The notes beneath the pieces are model-generated. The model saw only the letters and a program-made list of their open reading frames with translations. It did no database searches and was not told the origin of the DNA. This document shows positions 53,465-60,254 of a DNA stretch of 64,000 bases, piece by piece (position 1 is the first letter of the stretch; the number at the start of each line of letters is the position of its first letter). This DNA is from Rhodoferax bucti. GTDB taxonomy: Bacteria; Pseudomonadota; Gammaproteobacteria; Burkholderiales; Burkholderiaceae_C. Location: assembly GCF_005876985.1 (NCBI RefSeq), contig NZ_VAHD01000002.1:124001-188000 (forward strand), read 5' to 3'. The translations under genes and the position numbers were made by a program.

Positions 53465-53507
53465 GTCGCTGCGTTCGTAGCGATAGCACGCACTTATCAC
53501 TACCAAA

Positions 53508-54500
53508 ATGACCACCAAAAAGCCGCACGCATCGGCTGGCACCAAATCGCCAGCATCGAGCGAAGAATCGACCGCCAGTACCGCAGCCAAAACGGCAGAG
53601 AAGCCGCCGACCGGCTCCGTGGCTGGCTATGTCGCCTCTGCCAGCTCGAAAGCCACCAAGCGGGCCTACGCCAGCGATGTGCGCCATTTCATCCAGCACG
53701 GCGGGGCCATACCGGCAACTCCGGCCATGGTGGCGGAGTACTTGGCGAAGTTGGCCCCGGCCATGAAAGTGGCGACGCTGGAGCGGCGTTGCGTGTCCAT
53801 CGCGCAGGCCCACCGCGACCAAGGGCTGAAGTCACCGACGCGGGCCGATGTGGTCGTGGCGACCATGAAAGGCATCCGCCGCCAGCACGGCACCCGCCAG
53901 CGTGCAGTGAAGCCAATCACCCGCGACGTGCTGCTGGAGATGCTGGCCGTGCTCGACCAGCAGAAGTCACACCCCACTAAGGCAGCGCGAGACAGGGCTT
54001 TGCTGCTGGTCGGTTTCGCCGGTGCGTTCCGCCGTGCTGAGCTGGTGGCCTTGCGGGTGGAGGACGTGACCTTCCACGAGACCCATGCCGAGGTGCTGCT
54101 TCGGTATTCCAAGACCGATCAGTTTGGCAAGGGGCGTTCGGTGTTTCTGCCGCAGGCCAGCGGCGAGCGGTGCCCCATCCAGAGCCTCAAGGCGTGGCTG
54201 GCGGTGGCGGGCATCGAGACCGGCTGGCTGTTCCGCTCGGTGACCAAGGGCGGTGTGGTGTCAGATGACCCGCTGACGGCGCAGTCGGTGGCCTTGATCG
54301 TGAAGCGCGCGGCCAAGGCCATGGGGCGTGAGCCGGAAGAATTTTCAGGTCACAGTCTCCGCGCAGGCTACGTGACCACGGCGGCGATGGCGTCTCTGCC
54401 CACATGGCTCATCCGCGAGCAGACTGGGCACCGCAGCGATGCCGTGCTGGCCCGCTACATCCGGCCGGTCGAGAAGCGAAAGATTCCGTCGCTGCTTTGA
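53508..54500 (+). CDS. Tyrosine recombinase (second, XerC/D-like architecture)
   Basis: 330 residues without the DUF4102 arm-binding domain. A low-complexity Ser/Ala/Thr tail (1-38) is followed by a SAM-like core-binding domain (40-130) and the catalytic domain: Arg175/176 in GAFRRAELVALR, GHSLRAG (His282, Arg285), His308 in TGHRSD and the nucleophile Tyr317 in LARYIR. All catalytic residues are present. It reads away from the chaperone operon and is unrelated in layout to the integrase at the island end. Confidence 0.92.
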   Translation: MTTKKPHASAGTKSPASSEESTASTAAKTAEKPPTGSVAGYVASASSKATKRAYASDVRHFIQHGGAIPATPAMVAEYLAKLAPAMKVATLERRCVSIAQAHRDQGLKSPTRADVVVATMKGIRRQHGTRQRAVKPITRDVLLEMLAVLDQQKSHPTKAARDRALLLVGFAGAFRRAELVALRVEDVTFHETHAEVLLRYSKTDQFGKGRSVFLPQASGERCPIQSLKAWLAVAGIETGWLFRSVTKGGVVSDDPLTAQSVALIVKRAAKAMGREPEEFSGHSLRAGYVTTAAMASLPTWLIREQTGHRSDAVLARYIRPVEKRKIPSLL

Positions 54501-54527
54501 AGATGCCCGAAGCCGTTGCAGGTTGGG

Positions 54528-55430
54528 CTAGACCCAGCGCAGGGCTTCGGGACGCCATGTGGCTGTCGCCTGACTGCCAGAAGCCGCAACCTGCGTCGGT
54601 GGCCACAGCAGGTCGTCCAGCAGTGCGACGGTCTCACCCAGGCTCGCGGCTTCGATGCGGTTCTTGTTCAGGAAGGCCTGCCACTGGCGCAGCTTTGCGG
54701 CGTCTTCGCTGAACTGCTGGGTCAGTGCCAAGGGCCGCTCGGTGGGCAGGGCGGTCTGGCGTCGAGAAAAGGTGGCGGCGATGGCGGTGGCCAGCGTGGC
54801 GACGTCCAGTTCCGTGCGCTGCGCGATGACCGCCAGGTCGAAGAAATCCTTCATGCGGCTGTTCGCTTGCCCAAGCATCACCATGGCCTGGTACTTCTCG
54901 GCGATCACGGTGTAGACCGGATAGACCCGCAGCGTGGGGGCTGGGAAGTCGCCCAGCAATGTGGGGTAAGCCACTGTTTGTGGCCCCGGCGTAACGGCAT
55001 CACCGAAGCCGACGTCGATCTGCAGGGCACAGCGTGCGGAACCGATGCGTGCCACCAGCGTGATGCGGGTGCCGCCGTAGGTGTTGTCCTCGCGAATGGC
55101 ATCGGCCTTCACGGAGTCGGGGTCAAACACGATGCCGTCCCCCAGGTCCATGGCGGCGATTTCGCGGAAGGTGGCGATCAGGTTCGCCTCGTCGTCAGGG
55201 CCGAACCCCAGCAAGTCGGCGTCCCTTGTCGGTCGGTGCGGGTTGTCATACCAGAGCGCAAAGAGCAGGGCGCCTTTCAGCAGGAAGCGTTCGGCATGCG
55301 GTGAGATGCTGATGCGCGTCAGCAGGCGCTCCATCCCGAAGCGGTTCAGCAGCAGGTTGTAGTCGTCGCCGCGCTGTTTGGCGAGGGTCAGCAGTCGAGC
55401 CAGGATTGACGCGGAGAGGTTGCCGGTCAT
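54528..55430 (-). CDS. abiEii: AbiEii-type nucleotidyltransferase toxin
   Basis: 300 residues of the AbiEii/AbiGii/MenA nucleotidyltransferase family: FLLKGALLFALWYD and TRDADLLGFG carry the G-x-x-L/F ... R-D-x-D-L active-site pattern, and a later conserved block is EKYQAMVMLGQANSRMKDFFDL. Type IV toxin in abortive infection; homologues modify tRNA 3' ends. It overlaps the antitoxin gene by 4 bp (ATGA). Confidence 0.92.
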   Translation of the reverse strand: MTGNLSASILARLLTLAKQRGDDYNLLLNRFGMERLLTRISISPHAERFLLKGALLFALWYDNPHRPTRDADLLGFGPDDEANLIATFREIAAMDLGDGIVFDPDSVKADAIREDNTYGGTRITLVARIGSARCALQIDVGFGDAVTPGPQTVAYPTLLGDFPAPTLRVYPVYTVIAEKYQAMVMLGQANSRMKDFFDLAVIAQRTELDVATLATAIAATFSRRQTALPTERPLALTQQFSEDAAKLRQWQAFLNKNRIEAASLGETVALLDDLLWPPTQVAASGSQATATWRPEALRWV

Positions 55431-56026
55431 TGTGTCACCGCCTCCAGGTAGGGCTGCATGACACGTTCGACCCGGTTGATCTTGGCGAAGTGGCTCAGCT
55501 CGGCCATGGTGACCTTGCGGCTGCGCCAAGCATCCTTCAGCGCCTCCAGTGCCACGTCTAGTCCGATCTTGTTGCGGAACTTGAAGCAGTCGGTCACCGT
55601 CTTGGCGGCGCTGTACACCCGGATGGGGGCGCCGTGGTCGGTCACGGTCTCGATGCCGTCGCTGTAGGCGGCGCCGCGCAGGCGCGTGATGCGCAGCGTG
55701 GGGTAGCTTAGGGCCGGGGTTTGCGTAGCCTCGGGCAGCGCGATCCACACTTCGTGCGGAAGTTGCGTGCCGATCTCATGGAATTGCAGCGCACTCAGAA
55801 GGCACAGCACGGCCTTGGGCACACGCTGGCAGACCTCGGTCAGCGTCTGGTGCTCGGTGACTTCGGCGTCGGGCAGTCCGTATAGGCCACGGGCGAACCG
55901 TTGCAGCTTGCCAGCCTGATGCAGCCGGATCAGCAGCTGCGGTGACCAGCCATGCTCGCGAACATCCGCTGCCCGCAGCACGCGCCGGTGCCGGGCCAGT
56001 TCGAGGATGTGGTCAGACTGATTCAT
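55427..56026 (-). CDS. abiEi: AbiEi-type antitoxin
   Basis: 199 residues from the ATG at 56026. N-terminal winged helix (ILELARHRRVLRAADVREHGWSPQLLIRLHQAGKLQRFARGLYGLPD) and a C-terminal antitoxin domain (SAAKTVTDCFKFRNKIGLDVALEALKDAW). Such proteins repress their own promoter and neutralise AbiEii without direct binding. No good ribosome binding site precedes the ATG, and an upstream TTG start at 56062 is possible. Confidence 0.92.
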   Translation of the reverse strand: MNQSDHILELARHRRVLRAADVREHGWSPQLLIRLHQAGKLQRFARGLYGLPDAEVTEHQTLTEVCQRVPKAVLCLLSALQFHEIGTQLPHEVWIALPEATQTPALSYPTLRITRLRGAAYSDGIETVTDHGAPIRVYSAAKTVTDCFKFRNKIGLDVALEALKDAWRSRKVTMAELSHFAKINRVERVMQPYLEAVTQ

Positions 56027-56031
56027 GAGGG

Positions 56032-56052
56032 GTAGTTTAATATCCGCACTAC
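56032..56052. promoter_or_regulatory. Inverted repeat in the abiE promoter region
   Basis: GTAGT (56032-56036) and ACTAC (56048-56052) flank an AT-rich centre containing a -10-like TATTAA on the minus strand. AbiEi homologues bind inverted repeats in their own promoter, so this is a candidate operator. Confidence 0.4.
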
Positions 56053-56099
56053 TTTTGTTCAAGTGATGCGAAATTCAATCGGCCCCGCGCCTTGGGGTT

Positions 56100-57449
56100 C
56101 TACTGCTCGCCGATCTTGCGCATGGCCGCCGTGGCTTCTTCCATGGCGTGGCGAACTGGGGCGACGATCAATCGAGCGTAGACCTTGGTGGCTTCCGGGG
56201 TCTTGTGATTCAGAACCCTGCCGATGATGGGCAGGCTGGTGCCGCTGCTGGCAAGCCAAGAGCCCAAAGTGCGGCGCAGGTCATGAATGTGCAGGTCACG
56301 CATCTCGTAGTGCTGCAAGTGCAGCCCGTGCTTCTCCGCCAATGGCGTGTAGCGTTCGATGGTTTGGACCGGGAAGTCGATGGCCTCTTCAAGGGCAAGT
56401 TGGTAGTCGAAGGTCTTGGCCGTTGCCTTCTCCGCCAACGCCTCAACCAAACCCAACGCCGTGCCGCGCGCCAGCATGCGCTCCCAAGCCCCTCGTGGCT
56501 CCACCAAATGACCGCATTCGCCGGAACCAGGGAACACGAAAAGTGAATTGCTGCCTTGGGCAGCCTTCTTTCTTCGTTCCAGAACCTCGATGGCCTCGGG
56601 GGTCAGCAGCACGGTCTGTGGCTCGCCATTTTTGGTTCTCTCGATGCTCCATTCCTTGCGTTCAAGGTGAACATCCGGCCATTGCATCGACATGACGTTG
56701 CTGCGGCGTGCACCCGTGTACAGGGCGAGTTTCACGAAGTCACGCACCAGCTCGTTCGTTTCATGCTCCATGGCCAGCATCAGGCGGGGCATCTCATCGG
56801 GGAGTACGAATCTTGAGCGGGACTTCTCCCTGTACTTGTCCATTCCCCGGCAGGGATGGTTGCCGTCGAAGTAGCCCCACTGGATGGCGCGGCTGTACAT
56901 CGAGCTGATGAGTGCAATCACGCGGTTGGCCGTCGTCGGGATGTGGCCCATCTTTGCGTGATGGGAGATCAGCTGAGCGCGCGTGATGTCCGACAGTCGT
57001 AGCTTCGCAAGGTTGACTCCGTAATCAGTCGTGTTGATGTGGCGCTTGAACTTATCGAGGTCTTCCTTGTGGGAGATCTTGCGGACGGACGAGTGACGCT
57101 CGTAGTACACCTTGAAGAAGTCGGCCAGCGTTATCTCGCTGCGTCGGGCTCGCATTGACTCGGCTGGATTGAGGTCCTGCGCGATGTCTGCATTCAGCGC
57201 CGCGACGGTCTTGCGGGCCTGCTCGATGGTCACATCTGGGTAGCGGCCGATCTTGACGCGCTCCGGTCGGCCTTGGATCTTGCGGTACAGCAGAAAACTC
57301 TTCCGGCCGGTCTTGCCGACACTGATCGCGAGTCCTTTGGTGTCTGTGTCGTAGAAGTAGGCCACGCCTTCGGACGGCAGCGTCAGCCGGTCGAGGGCTC
57401 GCTTGGTAAAGTTCAGACGGTTGCTGGGGGTTGATTGGTCTTTGTGCAT
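56100..57449 (-). CDS. int: Island integrase, DUF4102 tyrosine recombinase
   Basis: 449 residues. N-terminal arm-binding domain of the DUF4102 type (LTLPSEGVAYFYDTDTKGLAISVGKTGRKSFLLYRKIQGRPERVKIGRYPDVTIEQAR, about 22-79), core-binding domain (105-200) and catalytic domain: Arg248 in TGARRSN, HDLRRT (His389, Arg392), His415 in LNHKTPEA, Tyr424. About 50 extra residues (333-385) sit between the catalytic strand region and HDLRRT. It is the first gene inside the right end and its promoter region overlaps arm-type TTGCTAC sites, so it is probably autoregulated. Confidence 0.95.
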   Translation of the reverse strand: MHKDQSTPSNRLNFTKRALDRLTLPSEGVAYFYDTDTKGLAISVGKTGRKSFLLYRKIQGRPERVKIGRYPDVTIEQARKTVAALNADIAQDLNPAESMRARRSEITLADFFKVYYERHSSVRKISHKEDLDKFKRHINTTDYGVNLAKLRLSDITRAQLISHHAKMGHIPTTANRVIALISSMYSRAIQWGYFDGNHPCRGMDKYREKSRSRFVLPDEMPRLMLAMEHETNELVRDFVKLALYTGARRSNVMSMQWPDVHLERKEWSIERTKNGEPQTVLLTPEAIEVLERRKKAAQGSNSLFVFPGSGECGHLVEPRGAWERMLARGTALGLVEALAEKATAKTFDYQLALEEAIDFPVQTIERYTPLAEKHGLHLQHYEMRDLHIHDLRRTLGSWLASSGTSLPIIGRVLNHKTPEATKVYARLIVAPVRHAMEEATAAMRKIGEQ

Positions 57450-57458
57450 GCGGGAAAT

Positions 57459-57519
57459 CTTGCTACGTAGTGGCTACGGAACCCGTGCCTTTTGTAGCAA
57501 TAGATCGCACGTTTGCTAC
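57459..57519. repeat. Right arm-type integrase sites
   Basis: CTTGCTAC (57459-57466) with a weaker GTGGCTAC exactly 11 bp further (57470-57477), an inverted GTAGCAA (57494-57500) and another direct TTGCTAC (57513-57519). The direct pair with 11-bp spacing mirrors the pair at the left end. Confidence 0.7.
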
Positions 57520-57652
57520 CGTGAGCATTCATCGAGGCCAGTCACGGTTTACCGAGTTTTGCCGTTTGAACCCGCAGGGCTGTTGAGGTTGTTAACGTCC
57601 GTTGTCTACAGAGGGCGACGAGTGGCGAAAAACAACATTAGCCGTAACCATG

Positions 57653-57661
57653 CTCATAATC
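57653..57661 (+). repeat. Right attachment core (attR)
   Basis: CTCATAATC preceded by island CCATG and followed by CTTTGGTCG, the 3' half of the host tRNA. Confidence 0.88.
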
Positions 57662-57697
57662 CTTTGGTCGACAGTTCAAGTCTGTCACGGCCTACCA
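57653..57697 (+). pseudogene. 3' half of host tRNA(CAT)
   Basis: Starts in the anticodon loop and carries the 3' anticodon strand TCCTT, variable loop TGGTC, T-arm GACAG-TTCAAGT-CTGTC, acceptor ACGGCCT and ACCA. It pairs correctly with the stranded 5' half at 38755. The T stem differs from that of the island tRNA (GTTGG/CCAAC) but is itself perfectly paired. A strong terminator follows. Confidence 0.92.
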
Positions 57698-57712
57698 TTC
57701 GAACACCCCTCA

Positions 57713-57747
57713 AAAACCCGTTGCGACTTTCGCAGCGGGTTTTTTTA
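57713..57747 (+). terminator. Terminator of the host tRNA(CAT) gene
   Basis: AAACCCGTTGCG (57714-57725) pairs with CGCAGCGGGTTT (57731-57742) with one G.T, followed by a run of T. Sixteen bases after the tRNA CCA. Confidence 0.9.
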
Positions 57748-57877
57748 TTTCCCGAAGTCCTCAGCGCATAGTCTGAAAGAACTATCCCTTGCGTGGCTAG
57801 TGGTCTTTAAACTCGTTCGTGGGGAGGGGCTGTCATTGCAGTCGCTCGTTTCGATGAATTAAAACCAAAGTACGAAT

Positions 57878-58795
57878 ATGGGCAATTTGAAGGTTTGGGC
57901 TACCGGCGTTGCAGTGACCATGTCTGTTCTGGGCTCTGCCCACGCGCAAGACGTAAAAGCAATCGTGTCCTACAACCCGTCCGGGCTCAATGCGGGGACC
58001 TATCTCGAAACATTGAATGGGGCCTCTGTTGCTAACGCAGGGAGCTCCGAGGTCTCTGCCACTTCCGACGACTTCGTGAGAACAGATGACCCTGAGGCCG
58101 CCGGGCATTCGACCTACATGAATTTGGATGCGTACACCAGTGTGTCGGGTGATATGAACAGTTCGGTTGGCCTGCGAGCCGGCGGTGTTGGCGTGAGCTC
58201 TTCGGTTTGGCACACCAGTTTTGTGAGTGGCTTGGTACCCACGAGCTATCAGATGAACATCGATATCACTGGTGGATACGTGAGGTTGGGAGGGTGGACC
58301 GCGAATGTAGCCACACGCAACATGCAAGGTGGCTTTATTGCTGACATTTCTGTGAATGGGCAATCCGTTTGGGGCGCTAGTCAGACTTTGACTCTGAATG
58401 GGGCTGGCGCTAGTTTCGTGCAAACCGGTGCAACGGTTGCGCATGACGATGTCTGGTACCAGCCCGCTGTTGATGATGAGTACCAACGTCAAGATCAAAA
58501 CGCAAGTTACACCATTACGGGTTTTGCAGGTGCAGTGAACTTGGGTTCTTTTGCGGCGGGTCAGGTCGTGGATGTCACTTACACCCTCTCGAGTTTTGCG
58601 CGCTGGGAAGATCCTGATGGATGTGCCTACGAATGTGGTGGCGTGTCTGCCAGCATCGCCGATCCCTTGCAAATTTCGGGTGCAGGCGGAGCCCGCATCA
58701 CGACGGCTGTGCCAGAACCTGAGAGCTATGCGTTGATGCTGGCTGGTTTGTTGATGGTGGGTCGCTTTGCGCGTCGCAAGACTGCGACTGCATAA
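57878..58795 (+). CDS. PEP-CTERM sorting domain protein
   Basis: Secreted protein of 305 residues. Signal peptide to SAHA (about residue 23), a beta-rich body with many Ser/Gly/Asn, and the C-terminal tripartite tag VPEPESYALMLAGLLMVGRFARRKTATA: PEP motif, hydrophobic helix and basic end, typical of exosortase (EpsH) substrates linked to extracellular polysaccharide. No exosortase gene lies in this window. The body is of unknown function. Confidence 0.9.
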   Translation: MGNLKVWATGVAVTMSVLGSAHAQDVKAIVSYNPSGLNAGTYLETLNGASVANAGSSEVSATSDDFVRTDDPEAAGHSTYMNLDAYTSVSGDMNSSVGLRAGGVGVSSSVWHTSFVSGLVPTSYQMNIDITGGYVRLGGWTANVATRNMQGGFIADISVNGQSVWGASQTLTLNGAGASFVQTGATVAHDDVWYQPAVDDEYQRQDQNASYTITGFAGAVNLGSFAAGQVVDVTYTLSSFARWEDPDGCAYECGGVSASIADPLQISGAGGARITTAVPEPESYALMLAGLLMVGRFARRKTATA

Positions 58796-58855
58796 CCTTC
58801 ACCTTCAACGGTGCGCTTAACCAGCACGCCTCTTCACTTTTAAGTGTCTCCAAAG

Positions 58856-58896
58856 AAAAAGCCTGTGCGTCTCACGACCCACAGGCTTTCTTTATT
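58856..58896. terminator. Bidirectional terminator after the PEP-CTERM gene
   Basis: AAAGCCTGTG (58858-58867) and CACAGGCTTT (58880-58889) with A-run before and T-rich sequence after. Serves the PEP-CTERM gene and the convergent SPOR gene. Confidence 0.85.
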
Positions 58897-58926
58897 CCGC
58901 GCAGCAGCAATCAGTGCACCCGTACC

Positions 58927-59589
58927 TTAGTGCTGAAACACCACCGCTTCCAGCTTCATCCCCTTGATCTTCTCGGCCGCAGCATCTGCCAAGGCCTTGC
59001 TCAGGTAGGGGCCCACGCGCACGCGGGTGAGGGGGCCTTTTTTGCTCTTCACCACATCGGTGAACACGGGCAGCTCAGCCTTCTCTAGGGTGCGGAAGGC
59101 GTTGGTGCCGTTGGTGGGCACGGCAAACAAACCGACGTTGATATAGAAGCCGGGTACCAATTCGCCGCTACCTGATTTGGGAGCGGCTGATTTCGCGCTG
59201 GTCTTGTGGTCGGCCGCGCTGTGCGCACCGGCTGGAGTTTTGCCTTTGCCTTTGGCTGCGACCGGGGCTGGCGCGGGTTCGGGCGGTGCCATCACGGGGG
59301 TGGACTTCATGACCGGCTGGGGCTCCAGGGGTGCCGTGTCTGCGGTGCTGGCGGGCACCGGTGCCGGGCTGGGCTTGGGGGCTTCTTCCACCACTACCGG
59401 CGGTGCGGGTGGGGGCGTGACGGGTTGGGCAGCAGGGGCGGGTGGCGGTGTGTCGTCTGAGCCCCAGGTCAGCGCCTTGGGCCAGATGGCGCAACCGGAG
59501 AGCGCGCTGGCGATCAAGCCGGCGGCCAGCAGGGCGCGGCCGGTACGCACAGTGGGGTGGGCCATAGGCAGGTGGGGCACAGAAGACAT
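58927..59589 (-). CDS. SPOR-domain lipoprotein
   Basis: 220 residues. A lipoprotein signal with lipobox ALSGC (Cys32 with this start; the ATG at 59565 gives Cys24). A long Pro/Ala/Val linker (about 45-130) precedes a C-terminal SPOR domain (about 145-218: FYINVGLFAVPTNGTNAFRTLEKAELPVFTDVV ... TRVRVGPYLSK). SPOR domains bind denuded glycan at division septa, so a role in septal peptidoglycan is likely. Confidence 0.88.
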   Translation of the reverse strand: MSSVPHLPMAHPTVRTGRALLAAGLIASALSGCAIWPKALTWGSDDTPPPAPAAQPVTPPPAPPVVVEEAPKPSPAPVPASTADTAPLEPQPVMKSTPVMAPPEPAPAPVAAKGKGKTPAGAHSAADHKTSAKSAAPKSGSGELVPGFYINVGLFAVPTNGTNAFRTLEKAELPVFTDVVKSKKGPLTRVRVGPYLSKALADAAAEKIKGMKLEAVVFQH

Positions 59590-59785
59590 GGGGCTGCTGC
59601 TTTCTCGTTAAAACGGGTCAAGACGGTGCGCTTGCTGCACAGGCCAAGGCCTGTTGCGCAATCCTCAAAATGTACTGTATGTAAAGCGTGGTTCTACCGT
59701 TTGCGCGCGCCTTGACGCAGCGCAACACGCCATGCAGCCAGAGGCATACGCTGACTATGTTGTTCATCACTTAGGAAAACACACC

Positions 59786-60172
59786 ATGTCGCATTACCAC
59801 GCCGTTGTCTGGTTGGATCACTCTGAAGCACACGTCATGCACATTGCGCCGGATGATGTGGAGGCCTCCATCGTGCGGCCCAAGCACCCGCATTCGCATG
59901 TGCACGCCAAGAGCGGCGTAGTGGGCTCGGGCAAGGCAGCCGAAGACAAGCAGTACTTCCACGCCATTGCCGAGGCGCTCAAGGGCGCTGAAGAAATCTT
60001 GGTGGTGGGCCCCGCGCAGGCCAAGCTGCAGCTTATCAAGCACCTGCACAGCCACGACCCGCAGGTGGGCAACAAAGTAGTGGGTGTGGAAAGCATAGAC
60101 CACCCCACTGACGCCCAGCTGGTGGCCTACGCCCGCAAGTACTTCATCACCAAAGACCCGATGCTGGCCTGA
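59786..60172 (+). CDS. Translational machinery protein-like, eRF1 domain 3-like
   Basis: 128 residues from the ATG at 59786 (TTAGGAAAAC upstream). MSHYHAVVWLDHSEAHVMHI begins a family that I recall as labelled 'translational machinery protein'. The fold suggested by EEILVVGPAQAKLQLIKHLHSHDPQVGNKVVGVESIDHPTDAQLVAYAR resembles eRF1/Dom34 domain 3. His-rich in the middle (KHPHSHVHAK). Actual function unknown; a ribosome-associated or hibernation-type role is conjecture. Confidence 0.75.
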   Translation: MSHYHAVVWLDHSEAHVMHIAPDDVEASIVRPKHPHSHVHAKSGVVGSGKAAEDKQYFHAIAEALKGAEEILVVGPAQAKLQLIKHLHSHDPQVGNKVVGVESIDHPTDAQLVAYARKYFITKDPMLA

Positions 60173-60254
60173 AGCCCTGCCGCACCGACGCGGCTCACCC
60201 GCCCCCCCTAGAATGACCGCGCACCATGGTGGTGGTTGGCATAAAGGGGTAGGC

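Larger units (their letters stand above)
38796..57661. mobile_element. Integrative genomic island in a tRNA(CAT) anticodon loop
   Basis: About 18.9 kb bounded by the 9-bp core CTCATAATC, with a tyrosine integrase reading inward from the right end and TTGCTAC arm-type sites at both ends. Gene content differs from the host core: phage-type Rep, AlpA/excisionase-like regulators, AbiE pair, second recombinase, chaperone operon. No capsid, relaxase or conjugation genes were recognised, so it resembles a phage satellite or a non-autonomous integrative element. The dispersed host repeat is absent. By eye the chaperone operon is less GC-rich than the flanks. Confidence 0.9.

Noticed and set aside
38796-57661. 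Insertion sequences or transposons inside the island
   Set aside because: No transposase-like ORF with a DDE motif and no matching terminal inverted repeats were found.
38755-57697. The separated tRNA halves as a trans-spliced split tRNA
   Set aside because: No extended complementary leaders or bulge-helix-bulge motif at the junctions, and the 9-bp att core explains the split as an insertion.
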